From: Tetradesmus obliquus
Taxonomy: Eukaryota; Chlorophyta; Chlorophyceae; Sphaeropleales; Scenedesmaceae
Direction: 5' to 3'
NCBI GenBank assembly: GCA_030272155.1
Contig: CP126195.1
Span: 6,245,001 to 6,309,000 of the forward strand
DNA: 64,000 bases
Under the pieces are notes generated by a model. It made no database searches. It was not told where the DNA came from and worked only from the letters and a program-made list of their open reading frames with translations. The stretch's first letter is position 1. Each line of letters starts with the position of its first letter. Of the stretch, positions 1 to 11,785 are shown one piece after another. The translations under genes and the position numbers were made by a program.

Positions 1-3000
1 CAGCAGGCTGCTGCACTGCACTTGTCTCGTTGGTGCTGCTGCTGCTGCCACTCTGCTGTACAGGGGTTGGTGGCTTCACATCACCATCAGCAGGAGTTCT
101 GCTCACACCGCTGAATGCAGGCGGCAGCGCATTGGATGCATTGCTTGCTGGCACTCTCAAAACATTGCTGCTGGCTGCGAGGGTGCTGCTGGCAGCAGGC
201 GCAGGGCTGGGGGAGGGCTGCGTTCCTTGTGGCACCTGCGGCTTGCTGGTGGCAGCTGCTGCAGTGTTGCCGCTCATGCCTGTCCCGTTTATTGCTGGCG
301 CAGCAGTTTTTATGGCTGTCACAGGACTAGCCACTACAGGAGTTGGCTTGCTATTAGTGCTGGCGCCAGGAGCAGCACCCTTCCCGGACGCAACCAGCTG
401 CTGCTGCTGCTGGCTCAAAGACAAGCCAGTGGCCGTCTTATTGAGTGTTGCTGTTGCTTTATTCGAGACATTGCTGCCAGCCTGAACAGCTGGCACAGGC
501 TTGGCTGCAGGCCGCGTAACTGTGCTAGACGCATTGTTAGCAGCTGGTGGCTGCCTCTGTACTGGAGTCACCGGGCTAACCACCCTGCTGCTGCTGCTGC
601 CGCCGCCGCTGTGTGAGTTGCTGCCAGGCACGCTAGGTGTTGCTGGTGGCACGTGCTGCCCCGTGAGCTGAGCCAGTGTGCGGGGGTTGCTTGCGAGCTT
701 TAGCCGCTGTGCGCGTGTTGCCTGCATGGCTGTGAGCAGGTTGGGTGGCCATACTCGCTCCATTGGCTTATACAGGATGAGCCAGTCCGCGGCCTGTGAA
801 TGTGGGGATTCAATGTGGGGATTCAATAAAAGCGAAGTAGCAGGCATGGCGGGCAGCAAGGGTGTCAGCAGCAAAGGATGGTAGCGCAGCGAATCTGTCA
901 CGCCAAGAGCACTGGGGTTGAGCTGCATGCCATGTTGGGACACCAGCGCTTCAAGCGCTTACACAGCAGCAGACACAGCGGCAAACATTGTGACTCAACG
1001 CGTGTACTTCAAGAGGGGATGCCAGGTGGTGTTGGATCGTACAGGGGCATGTCAACCACCAGTTGGCTGTCATTCTGTTGAAGCACAAACACATGTGCGT
1101 GTACAGGAGAACAGCTGGCGCATTGCATTGCATATCAGAACCCACATTAGAAATATAGGGTAGCGTACCTCCTTGATTGGGGGAACCTGGTTGTCCAGGG
1201 GCATGTCCACCACCACTTGAGCATAACCCTGTATGGATGCTGGCCGGCTCATCACCGGCAGCTTGGTCATGCGCCGCTGCAGGTACATGTCGGTACGGCG
1301 GTTGCTATTTGCGAGTCGGCCAACGTAATCGTATTCCACAGGCATGCGCGAGGCCCAGATGTTCCAGAACACGTTGTTGGCACCGGCGAAGGGGAAGTGC
1401 TGCGGGTCACCCGACCAGCGCATGGCTGCCTGGCCGGCACCCTGCAGCGAACAGAAGCAGCAGCGCAGAAGCGCAGTCAGGGCCTGAGTGATCATCAAGT
1501 TGCAGGCGGTTGCAGGTCGCCCGGCCAGCGCATTGCAGCCTGACCCCCGCCCTGCGGCATGCGGCGTGAACAGCAAGGCAGCGGTGCAGCCAGGAGGTGC
1601 GTGATGGCAATGATCACAAGCAGATCATGTTGTCTGATTGGAGGTGATATCTGCCACATCTCAGCATGCGTGGGCGGAAAGGACCAATGTATTACATGGC
1701 TGTGTGACTGCTCTCCGCACTCACCAGGTCGATGTCTGTCCACAGGTTGTTGTGTGGTGCGCCACCATGGTGGTCCAGGCACACGTCCACGCCGCTTCCG
1801 CCGGCAAACACATTATGCGCAGAGTACCCAGCCACCAGCAGCTGCAGGCACAGGCAGCACCAAACAGTGGAGCAGCATGGGCGTCAGGTTGCGCGGAGCA
1901 GATGCAGGCCGTGCAAACTGTGCCTTGCAGTGCTGAGTAACTGCGTCAAGGTCACATACACATACGCAAAAGTGTCCTGCTGATGTAGGCGTCTCTTGGG
2001 CTGCCGTGTCAGCGCACCTCGTGGTAGAAGATGGCGTTGGTGATGTTGAACTTCTCCACCAGGTTGTCAAAGGAGGCCCAGTGCAGCGCGATGGCCATGT
2101 GGCCGTCCTTCTCAGCAGCCTGCACCACGTGGTTGCGCCCGTACCACCTGACAGCAGCAGCAGCAACAGCGGCAGCAGCAGCGGACAGGGCGCAATTATT
2201 GGGTTGTGCACAAATTTACTCAGGTGGACAGCCGCCCCTCACAATGCTCTGCACAGAGTCAACAGGTGCTGCGCATCGCTTTGGTGGCTTGTCGCTGCAT
2301 CATGCTGCTTGCCACACGGGACTGACAACATCAAGCGCGCTGCTTGCAATGCAGCTGTTGTTCTGTGCTCGTCGCCTCACCTGCCGCCGCGCCTGGGCTT
2401 GGGTGTGATGACAATTCTCACACCCCACACCCTATTGAAGAAGGATGAACAGACCTTAGGCCCGACGCCAAATCATTGCTGCTGCTTCTACATCCACGAC
2501 CATCTGCTCACCTGCCGCCGCGCCGGGGCTTGGGTGTGATGCCGATCTCCACATCGCTCACGGTGTTGAAGATGGAAGAGTAGATCTTGATGCCGCTGTC
2601 CGCGTTGAGGATGCGCACGCGGCGCACCCAGCTGTTGACTGCTGCTTCATACTCGATGGCGTTGTAACCCGGCTCTGCATGCAGCAACACGATGCAAGCA
2701 AGCAGGCAGCAGGTGTGGATACCACATGTGATGCATATTCTGGGCCACCAATGCCCAGCTGTCAACTGCGGCCTGGTACTCGATGGCGTTGTAACCGGGC
2801 TCTGCATGTGGGCAACGAAGGAAAAGTGCCCAACATCCTGTGTCAAGCATGGTATCTGCACGCGCAGCTTACAACCTAGGCGGAGGGGCTAGCCTATGCG
2901 ATAGAGGCAGCTGGCTGCTAAACGAAGTGCTGCAGCTTATGCGGCTGACTGTTCATGCAGAGGTGCTTTGCTTGCACCATTGCCTGCGCGTGCATGCATG

Positions 3001-5318
3001 CACGCATGCTAATGCAGTGGCTGGCACTTGCACGTTTGTCCTCACCCTCGTGGTGTCCCAGGTAGGGCGTCCAGGGGAACTCAATCTGAAGGTCCTCAAC
3101 ACCCACTCCAGTCACCTTGAAGTTATTCGACCTGCAGCAGCGGCAGCGGCAGCCATCACGTGCATCAACGCAGGCAGGATTGTGCTGCACTCCCAAATTT
3201 CTGCACTCGCTACATTGTTGCTCGCACTGGTTTTTCACAGGCTCGTTCTACGCTTTGCATGGCCCAGCTCACCCCCCTTAACACAGCATGAAAAATATCA
3301 AGCAATACTGCCCAGCCGCACCTGTTTACTGCGGGCTGAAAGAGCAGCCTCACATCCACATGGTGCATGTACCACAGAATACGTACTGTATAGCCTTATA
3401 TGCCTGAAGCAAATGAACAGCTTACACATGATGCCATGATGCTGGACAGCCGCGCCTGCGTGGACAGCCCACTTGGAGCGCCAGGAGCCTTCAGACAGGG
3501 GGGCTTCTGGACCAGCATTGCTTGCAGGTGAACGGTTCTGCATTTACCATGCCTAAATCTGTCATATTACACACGGCATGGCTCTCCTTCTAGCTGCTTC
3601 AGCACTGTGGCACTGCCACCCTCCCAAACCATAACAAGACTGCCGAACCGCATCCCCCTGTACGCACATACGGCCGCACCTGTACACCGTGGGCTTGAAG
3701 AGCAGGCTCACGTCAACGTGCAGCGGCCGCTCAATGTCCACCCAGTCAGGGCCCACTGCAGTTACCCGCGTCATGTGCGTGAACATCTGGCGGTTGCCGA
3801 AATCGGGGCCCAGGCGGTTGCCTGGCTCGGTGCGGTTGTTGATCAGGTGCTTGGCCAGCTCAGCCTGCAGGGGTTTGAGGCAGCAGGAGGCAAGAGATGT
3901 GCAAAGCAGGAGGGATACTTCAGTATGCCAGCATGTGAGCACATGCGGAGAGTGAGGACGTGTAGCGGTTGTTGATGAGGTGCTTGGCCAGCTCAGCCTC
4001 CAGGGAGGGGGTGAAGGGCAAAAGTGTGTTGCCAGCATGTAAGAATGCCAGCATGTGAGCGCACACAAGCTGGCTGCGTTCGATTATTGATCAGGTGCTT
4101 GGCCAGCTCAGCCTGCAGGGAAGAGGAGTTGAGCAGCAGGAGTGTGAGCATGTGGGGGCGTCTAGGCTGTGCACAGCAGGTGTGTTTGAAGCATAGATGC
4201 ATGTGCGCACTGCCTGTTTGTTTGGCGCTGAGGTGGACGGGGGGACAGCATGTGGTGCGCGCTGCCTCTGCTGAGTAGCTGCTGCCACATTAAGTTATGC
4301 TGCATGGTAGAGGTGGCTGCCTACACAACTGTAGCTGCACTGCAATTTCATGGGCTGTGTCGCACAAGCCAGTGTGGTTTATAGCAGCAGCTGGAACGCT
4401 CTTCCTTGCTGTGCTGTTCGGTGGAAGCAGCCACCTTCAGCTGCTCAAATAAAAATAATAGTTCTCACCTTAGGCGTCTCCACCATGGTTAGCGACATCC
4501 ACTGTCCAGGCACAAGCAGCGCATCCGCCCGCTTCACATTGTCCCTGTAGAACCCCAAATGCAGCCGCGTGTCACCCCTGGCAGCAGGCCTTGTCAAATT
4601 TGCCAAATACAAACTGCGGGGATCGAACAGCCGCTTCTCCCGCTGCGTTGAAATGAGGCCTCCAGCCCAGGTGTAAGGGCTCTTCTCCATGCCTGCCTTC
4701 CAGTGTGGCCCCCAGCCATGCAGCTGCTGCAGCGATGTGTTGAAGAACAGGTTGGTGGCGTCCCTGCCTGCGCCACGCAGCACCTGGTTGCTGGTCAGGT
4801 TGAGCTGGTTGGTCAGCAGGTACCTGCAGGTAGCAGGTGGTGTGCAGCATGATTGTAAATTTATCACACCCTGCCGGCAGCACATCGGCAGCTGCATGTA
4901 AGGGGCGTTCTGGCACATAATTCCATCCATGCCAGCTGCTGCTAAGGCATTTGGTGCAACTGCAAGCGGTGTGGTAGGCAGAACAGCTGCGCCAGCAGCA
5001 CAGCCACCATGCACATCATGCCCTGCAAAGAACAGCCAGATCTACAAGCGTACAGATACTGTGCCTTACTCACTTTCCGGGAGGGAAGTAGATCACTCCT
5101 CCTGCCTCCCGTGTAGCTTTCAGTGCTGCCAGCACAGCAGCAGTATCATCTTTCTTGCCATCGCCTGCTGCCTGGAAGTCCCGCTTCACATCCACTGTCA
5201 CTGGCAGATCAGGAATCTTTTCCATGCCAGCGCCGTAGCCAGCAAACGCAAAGTCTGTCAGCGGTCCCGAGCTGTTAAACATCTCGCCATTGCAGCCCCA
5301 TAAGCTGCTCGGCACTGC

Positions 5319-5390
<72 letters not shown>

Positions 5391-5747
5391 TTGTGTGAGA
5401 AGTGACCAGTCAGCTGACAGATGAAGCTGGCATCACTTTTTGCACCTTCTGCTGCTTTGCAGGTTGTTGTAGACAAATTTCACCAATTTGCTGATAAGCA
5501 TAAGATCGTAGGTTGCTGGTCTGTGCATGGTCATCTGACTGGGTTCGAGTTGCTGTCCTGCTGCTGCCCACGTGCCCGTACCTTTGGATGCATTCCGCGC
5601 AGCTGCACAGGGTTGGCTAACGGGCTTCGGAGTAAAGCTGCTCCATCTCATGTACTGTGATGCGTTTGCTTGGCAAATCGCTGCACACACAAGAACACCG
5701 AGCACTAGGAAGCTGCGTGCTGCGCGGGTCACTCCTGATGACGCCAT
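1..5747 (-). CDS. Secreted parallel beta-helix (pectate-lyase-like) protein, copy 1, C-terminus cut by window edge
   Basis: Multi-exon gene. Phase-consistent exons: 5747-5582, 5314-5074, 4823-4469, 3864-3680, 3131-3046, 2674-2512, 2147-2018, 1841-1725, 1441-1169 and 793 to beyond base 1. Exon 1 encodes a signal peptide (hydrophobic run SFLVLGVLVCAAICQANA). Exons 2-3 carry the usual start of pectin-lyase-fold proteins: D-V-K-R-D-F-Q-A-A-G-D-G-K-K-D-D-T-A-A-V, then IYFPPGKY, then a beta-helix with RGAGRDATNLFF. The last exon gives ADWLILYKP and a long Ser/Ala/Pro/Gln/Thr-rich tail that leaves the window. By family it should be extracellular and bind or cleave an acidic polysaccharide; substrate and catalytic residues cannot be assigned by eye. 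Head-to-head with the 6265-11678 paralog. Introns contain partial copies of exon edges. A polygalacturonase or GH55-like role is an alternative. Confidence 0.82.
1010..1072 (-). repeat. Intronic partial copy of exon end (beta-helix copy 1, exon ending at 1169)
   Basis: The minus strand encodes Q-L-V-V-D-M-P-L-Y, matching Q-V-V-V-D-M-P-L-D near the end of exon 1441-1169. It lies about 120 bases downstream inside the following intron. Divergence is higher than in other copies; a possible GT donor follows. Confidence 0.6.
1510..1551 (-). repeat. Intronic partial copy of exon start (beta-helix copy 1, exon at 1441)
   Basis: Minus strand reads ...CCGCAG then GGCGGGGGTCAGGCTGCAATG, near-identical to the real exon start at 1441 (residues G-A-G-Q-A-A-M-R-W-S-G-D). 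The copy keeps an acceptor AG and lies 110 bases upstream. It is followed by unrelated intron, so it is a partial duplication and not a second full exon. Confidence 0.8.
2381..2410 (-). repeat. Intronic partial copy of exon end with donor (exon ending at 2512)
   Basis: The minus strand repeats the GGCGCGGCGGCAG/GTGAGx exon-donor junction of the real exon (end 2512) with the preceding Pro-Arg-Arg-Gly-Gly-coding bases. The spacing is 131 bases. The GT donor is preserved. Confidence 0.75.
2748..2801 (-). repeat. Intronic partial copy of exon start (exon starting at 2674)
   Basis: The minus strand has ATGCAG/AGCCCGGTTACAACG, encoding E-P-G-Y-N-A-I-E-Y-Q-A-A-V-D-S-W, against E-P-G-Y-N-A-I-E-Y-E-A-A-V-N-S-W in the real exon. 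The acceptor AG is conserved. Spacing to the real start is 127 bases. Confidence 0.85.
3960..4112 (-). repeat. Two intronic copies of an exon start (exon starting at 3864)
   Basis: The start of exon 3864-3680 (A-E-L-A-K-H-L-I-N-N-R-T) occurs three times on the minus strand: real start 3864, copies starting at 3997 and 4112 (spacing 133 and 115). Both copies end their upstream intron sequence in AG and then diverge after about 40 bases. Confidence 0.85.
5319..5389. repeat. CAG/CTG trinucleotide tract
   Basis: About 71 bases of uninterrupted CAG units in intron 1 of beta-helix copy 1. It sits directly upstream (minus strand, as CTG) of the acceptor of exon 2 and acts as the run leading into CCGCAG. 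Confidence 0.95.
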
Positions 5748-6264
5748 CGCTTCGTGCTCAAGCTGCTGATATATCGTCGATTTTATGTAACAGTGACTTA
5801 TTGTTCAGCAGTTGTGCTCTCTGATATGCAGGGCACCACTGTACAGCACGCCGCACACAGCGCACAGGCGCTGTCCTGTATGTACAGGCTGTACTATGTT
5901 GCCCAGACTATTCTACTTTTCTATATGCATTAGCTACATGTACCTGCACAACAGACGGCCATTCTGCGCTTGTACATGTTGGCTGGTCGACGATGCGCAC
6001 GGCCGGTACCATGGTTACAAACTAACATTCTCCCATTTACACGATACATAGATACATACTGGAGTTTGAGTCGATTGGTATTTGTATATACAGTGTGTTG
6101 ATTGGCAGCAGATCCGTATAGACTCCGCCACTCACGGACTATGGTCCGAGTAGTGCTGCCTTCATGCTTGCCAAGCGCATCTAGCAGCAAGTTGCGCAGA
6201 TACCTATCAGAGCACAACGCACTGACCAACTTCTGAAATCAAATCAACGTGTCTAAAGCGATGC
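5748..6264. promoter_or_regulatory. Shared divergent promoter between the two beta-helix genes
   Basis: 517 bases between the two start codons of head-to-head paralogs, so it must hold both promoters and 5' UTRs. AT-rich stretches occur (for example near 5769-5785 and 6043-6110), but no TATA box can be assigned with certainty. No ORF of interest. Co-regulation of the pair is an inference from layout only. Confidence 0.55.
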
Positions 6265-9200
6265 ATGCACACCATGTGTCGGAAGTCCATACTTCCCTCC
6301 TCCGTGCTGCTGCTGCTGCTGCTGCTGCTGGTCATAAGAGTGGCAGTGGCCATTCCAGTGAGAACGCCTAAAACTACAAGCCCTGTGACAGTCAACAAAA
6401 CATGTGACCAAGGCTTCTCTAATAACAGAGGTGAGGGCAGAAGGAGGATGTCGGCAATGCAGTGGCACCTTCAACACAGCGTTTAAACTTGACGGGTACC
6501 TGTCCAGTCCAGCAACCGGCTTGGCTGCCTCTGTCAAATATCATCAGGAATGTATCTTCTATTGTGCAAAACCAGCTGAAGCGAACCAGCAAGCATCTGC
6601 TGCCTCCACGTTTAATCATCAAAACCATGCTACGTTTATCCAAAGCTTGCTGAGTCATCTTTCAGTGACACGCTGCTTTGCGTGCAGTGCCAATCGTTCT
6701 GTGGGGCTGCCAGGGAGAGCTCTGGAGCAGCAAAGGCCCCCTGTCAGACTGGTCATTTGCAGGCTATGGCGCTGGTATGGAGAAGATTCCTGATCTGCCA
6801 GTGACTGTGGATGTGAAGAGGGACTTCCAGGCAGCAGGCGATGGCAAGGAAGATGACACTGCTGCTGTGCTGGCAGCACTCAAAGCTACACGGGAGGCAG
6901 GAGGAGCGATCTACTTCCCACCCGGAAAGTGAGAGATGGTGCAAGCGCTGTAGCTCAGCTGCGTGGATTGCCTGCTGATTGATGGTCGAGCAGTAACACA
7001 TTGCAGCTGCCCTGTGCCAAAGCTTGGCCATACAAAATGTGTGTAAGACAGCACAGCAATGGTGCTGCCCGTGCACTTCAGTTGCAGTAACTCAAACAGC
7101 AGCAGGCAGTGGTGCTGCCAGTGATGCGTGTGTTACATTCTGTTGTGCTGCGCACCTCCTGCTGCCCGCAGGTACCTGCTGACCAACCAGCTCAACCTGA
7201 CCAGCAACCAGGTGCTGCGCGGCGCAGGCAGGGACGCCACCAACCTGTTCTTCAACACCTCGCTGCAGCAGCTGCATGGCTGGGGGCCACACTATGCACC
7301 AGGCATGGAGAAGAGCCCATACACATGGGCAGGCGCGCTGATATCTACACAGAAAGAAACATATCTGTACAGCGGGTGGCGCATGCGGATGGCTGCAGTT
7401 GCCAAGCCTGCTGCAAGGGGAGAGCGGCGTCTGTATGTAACAGATCTCAGCAATGCAGCAGTCAGGGCCGATGAGGTGTTTGTGCCGGGGCAGTGGGTGG
7501 CGCTGCGCATGCGTGAGACCCGCCAGGTGAGCAGGGCTTTCACTTTCTGCCGGTCCAGTGGGTTGCGAGGCCGATGGCACACAGCAACCTCCAGTTCTGT
7601 CTGTCAGGTTCACGCTGGAAACACACCGCAGCGCAAATGTAGGCTGTGCCTTGATGCGTGAGACCCGTCAGGTGAGAAGGGCAGCGAACAGCTTAGCGGC
7701 TGACACAGCGTTGGTCCTGTATCTTCAGCTGCATTTCAACTGTCCGCTGTAGTGTCATCGGCATCATGCATGCTCAGCTATAGTAGAAATTATGCCTTGT
7801 AGGTGTGCTGCAAATTCGATGTCTGACTGAAGCAAGATGCTCAGCATCAGCGTGCAGTTTGGCGCCACGATGGTGCTGCCACGTGCAAGACACACATCCT
7901 GTAATCTATGCACTGCAGGCTGGCCTGGCCAAGGCGCTGTGCAACAGCCGCGGCGAGGTTGGGTCCACACTAGGTCAGGACTTTGGCGGCGCTGCCGTGG
8001 TGACACACAGCAGCAGGGTGCTGGCAGCAGGGCGTGACTGGCTGGAGCTGGAGCGGCCGCTGCACCTTGATGTGGCCCTGGAGTTTGGGCCAGAAATCTT
8101 CACGTGAGTCAACAGCCGATAACCATCGTGCATGCACAAACCAAGATTGAGGCAACATCAAGACACAACAAAGGGTAGTGCCGAGGTCGATGTAAACTTG
8201 CAGCTGCACCTCTTCTAGGCAAGCAAGCCTGGGCGGGTTGCTGCAGCTCTGGCATGGCAAATGACTTCTGTGTGCTGACCACAGCAGTAACTACATTAGT
8301 GAAAACCATTCGTACATTCCTTTGTGGCTCCTATCCTAGATGGTGCCAGGACCGACGTGTACTATCTCCTCCCTCATCTGTTGCCTGCAGCTCCCAGAAC
8401 TTCAAGGTGACTGGCGTGGGTGTTGAGGACCTGCAGATTGAGTTCCCCTGGACGCCCTACCTGGGACACCACGAGGGTGAGGACACAAGGACCAAGCGGC
8501 ACAAATGCCATTGTGGCTAGACATGTGGCTAGAAATGTGCCATTGTGGCTAGGCATGTGGCTAGAATGTGCCATTGTGGCTAGACATGTGTGCACGGCAG
8601 TGCATCCAAGCCATATGGAGCTGATGCAGATGTCAGGGCGCTGCACCAGTAGTGCCTTGATGATGTGAACAGGCATGCACGTCAACAAAAGTGCTCAGCA
8701 TGTTGATTAACGGAACGCTGCCCGCTGTTGTTCGTTGCCGTACAGAGCCCGGTTACAACGCCATCGAGTTCGAAAGCGCCACCAACAGCTGGGTGCGCCG
8801 CGTGCGCATCCTCAACGCGGACACAGCCATCAAACTATACGCATCAATTTTCAACACGATATCGGACGTGCAAATCGGCACCAGCCCCAGGTCTCGTAAA
8901 GGTGGCCGGTGGCACGGCAGGGACCACGTGATGCAGCTGGCAGATCAGGATGGCCACATGGCCATTGCTCTGCACTGGGCCTCACACGACAACTTGGTGG
9001 AGAAATTCAACATCACAGGGTGCGCATGCTTCATCTTCACCACTTAGCTGCATCTTGAACAGATATGTAATGGGGGTGCTTTGAGTTGGTGTGCTGTGAC
9101 TGGGAGGAGCCCATGCTGCTGCGCAAGTTGCATGCCTGACATCCCTGCACCGTATTTCTAGCATCTGCTCACCCACCAGCAAGAATGCAAGGCGCAGCTT

Positions 9201-11678
9201 GCTTACTCATTCCGATTGCGCACGTTGTGAAGAACAGTGCAGCATTGCTGCCTGCCAGGTCAGTGACCGCCAGTGGGGCCCACAGCTCTTTTGTTTGCTG
9301 GGACGGTGCACTGCATGTGTGCCTGCAGCACGTACCACCATGACCTGCTGGTGGCTGGCTACTCCAGCCACAACGTGTTCTGCAACGGCAGCGGCACAGA
9401 CCTCTGCCTAGACCACCACGGAGCAGCGCCACACAACAACCTGTGGACAGACATCGACCTGGTGAGTGCAGACAGCAGTTCAGGCCACCTTGTAACTGTC
9501 TAGACTAGATCTAGTAGCATATCTGCGTCAGTACCACACAACCTGTGGACAGACATCGACTTGGTGAGTGCAGCGTAGCGCAGCCACCTGCCTAGTCGCA
9601 AGCCAGGTGCCAATACCATGCAACAACCTGTGCCGTCCAGGACGAACATGGACCTGGTGAGCCCTTAGCTGATCGGATACCTGCAGCTGACGTCACTATA
9701 TGTTGTTACCGCAGGGCCTGTGCCAGCGCCGCCTGGCGGCGGCTGTTCTGGGGCCAACTGCAGTGTGGGGTGTGCACCAGATTGCGGCTGTCGAATGCCA
9801 GCTATTCACAGCTATACAAACTCAACAATATGTATGCTGCCTGTTACTCAATGGTTTGTCATCGCAGGGCCTGGGCCAGGCGGCGCTGCGCTGGTCAGGC
9901 GCGCCAGGGCACTTCCCAGTGAGTGTGGCCGGCTTGAAGTTATACAGCAGCTCAGCCCATAGTGACATGCAAGTGTATGTATGAGACAGCACAGCAGTCC
10001 GCTAACCAAGTTGGGATTCGGGTGCTCGACTGTGCTGGCAGTGCTTTACATTGCTGTAGCTGCTCCAGCATGCTGCCTACTCTGTGTGCAAGCCTGATGT
10101 GGTGCCTTGTGTGTTTTGTTGCCGCAGTTTGCCGGCGCCAACAACACCTTCTGGTCCATCTGGGCCAGCAGCATACCTGTGAGGCCTGACTATGCAGGGC
10201 TGCTGGCGCCAGGCGGTGAGCCATACTGCCGTACTGCCAAAATTTGTCATGTTGTACTGCCATACTGCCTTACTGAGCCGTACTGCCAGTACTGCCTTGT
10301 GGGTTTGAATCCTTTTGGCAACTGATGCTGCACACCGGAGACTGCGAGAGCTGCTCTTCCGTGTTTTTGGTTGAATGCTGCAGTCCAGTTTACTGGCTGC
10401 GCTGTACAAGGGACGAGCGTCCCTTGCAAGCTGCCGGTGCAACTGTCACCATGCCATGACACGCTTGCTGCTCTGCGTATGCAGCGTCCAACAAGCGCAT
10501 GAGCGCGCAGCACCTGCGCCGCCGCGCCACGCTTCCAATGATGAGTCGGCCCGCCCACCTGCAGGGCTTCGGCCAGCTGCTGGTGGACGTGCCTGTTGAC
10601 GCCAGCTACCCAACTATCAAAGAGGTGTGCGCTGTTTAAACACAACACAGCTGCTGTTGTGTTGTGCTAAGCCTTGGTTCTGTGCACTCACAGGGCAGCT
10701 GTGTGCAAAATGCGCAGCTGTGTGTGCAGAAGGTGGGTGCTGCTTGTTGAGCCTTGATTCTCTGAAAACAACGTCACAAAGCAGCTGTGTGTGCATAGTG
10801 TGCAGCTGTTTGTGCATGGTGGAGGCGAGCTCCCTCACTGTACAGGAGGTGGGTGCTTTGCAGTGCATTGCTGCACAAGCATCACAACCATCGACCATGG
10901 CATCAACGTGCACAAAGCACCCACATGTGCCGTGACCTGTCGGCCCTGCCATCAGTCTACAAAGAAGCAATAAACCCTGCATCACAACCCTCCATTTTTT
11001 GCATGTTGAGCGCAGGCTGGCGACTGGCGCATCTATTACAGCCCTGAACAGCGTGCCTGGCCAGCCAACCTATACAGTGCCATGCGGGACACCCAGCAGC
11101 AGCGGCTGCAGCTGTTCAAGCAATCAGCAGGCAGTACACCTGGCGGCAGCAGCAGCAGCAGCAGCGTGGAGCCTGGTGTTTCCAGTACAACAAGTCCTGT
11201 GCAAAGCCATTCAGTGCAAGGACAGTCTGTGCAAGCACGGCCAGTGCCAGCAGCGCAGCAAGCACTGCCTGCCCTGGAACAGGTGCTAAGGGACTTGAGC
11301 AAGCAGGTGACTCGGCCGTTGCTGAACGTGACCAGCAACAGCAGCAGCAGCAGCAGCAGATGTGCGAGCGCCAATGCAACTGGCGCTGCTGGTGCCGCAT
11401 CCGGCGGTGAGCGCTGCAGCTTGGCTGGCCCTTGCACTGAACCCTGCACACCACAGCTGTGGCAAGGCACTACTGCCGGCTGCTTCAACAGCAGCCATCA
11501 CAACAACAATGATCAGCATGTGGCTTCATCAACAGTTGAATCAGGCTTGCAGCTGTTAGTAACAGGCATGGCACAGGCGACAGAAGCCGCCGCTGCTGCA
11601 GCAGCAGCGGCGGCAGCTGCCACTGCCATGCTGGCAGTTGCTGCGCAGCAGACGGCTGCCGCACTTGCTGTGTGGTAG
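6265..11678 (+). CDS. Secreted parallel beta-helix (pectate-lyase-like) protein, copy 2
   Basis: Exons: 6265-6430, 6688-6928, 7172-7526, 7919-8103, 8391-8476, 8746-9019, 9329-9461, 9868-9918, 10128-10215, 10485-10624, 11016-11678. Exon 1 encodes a strongly hydrophobic signal peptide (poly-Leu, VIRVAVA). The domain start V-D-V-K-R-D-F-Q-A-A-G-D-G-K-E-D-D-T is followed by beta-helix coils and a tail from GDWRIYYSPEQR into Ser/Gln/Ala-rich sequence ending at TAG 11676-11678. The first five exons have exactly the lengths of copy 1 (166, 241, 355, 185, 86), so the pair is a clear duplication. Exon 6 here is one piece where copy 1 has two, and copy 1 exon 1441-1169 is three exons here. The family role is extracellular polysaccharide binding or cleavage; the substrate is unknown. 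Confidence 0.85.
7640..7671 (+). repeat. Intronic partial copy of exon end with donor (exon ending at 7526)
   Basis: ATGCGTGAGACCCGTCAG/GTGAG repeats the real exon end ATGCGTGAGACCCGCCAG/GTGAG (residues M-R-E-T-R-Q). The spacing is 145 bases, and the donor GT is intact. Confidence 0.85.
8509..8592 (+). repeat. Intronic minisatellite (GCCATTGTGGCTAGACATGT-type unit)
   Basis: Three imperfect tandem units built from CCATTGTGGCTAG and ATGTGGCTAGAA blocks in the intron after exon 8391-8476. There is no exon similarity, so this is a different kind of repeat from the exon-edge copies. Confidence 0.85.
9536..9656 (+). repeat. Two intronic copies of an exon end with donor (exon ending at 9461)
   Basis: The exon end coding N-L-W-T-D-I-D-L followed by /GTGAGT recurs with donors after 9563 (close copy) and 9656 (diverged copy). 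Spacing is 102 and 93 bases. Both keep GTGAG. Confidence 0.8.
9715..9765 (+). repeat. Intronic partial copy of exon start (exon starting at 9868)
   Basis: CCGCAG/GGCCTGTGCCAGCGCC resembles the real ATCGCAG/GGCCTGGGCCAGGCGG start. The acceptor AG is conserved and the copy lies 153 bases upstream. Similarity fades after about 25 bases. Confidence 0.6.
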
Positions 11679-11785
11679 GCCCGCAAGCAGAGCCATTGCT
11701 GTGTGGTGGCCCACAAGCACCGCCAGTTGCTGTGTGGTAGGCCTGCAAGCAAGGCCACCTGCTGTATGGTAGGCCCACAGGCACA
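11650..11785 (+). repeat. Tandem repeat spanning the stop codon of beta-helix copy 2
   Basis: Four imperfect units of about 35 bases sharing TGCTGTGTGGTAGGCC and GCAAGCA blocks. The first unit contains the stop codon TAG (11676-11678), so the end of the protein falls inside the repeat. Unit loss or gain would leave the coding end unchanged but alter the 3' UTR. Confidence 0.8.

Noticed and set aside
30-485. Long Leu/Ala-rich open frame on the plus strand
   Set aside because: It is the complement of the Ser/Ala/Gln-rich tail of the minus-strand beta-helix gene; low-complexity triplet bias keeps all frames open.
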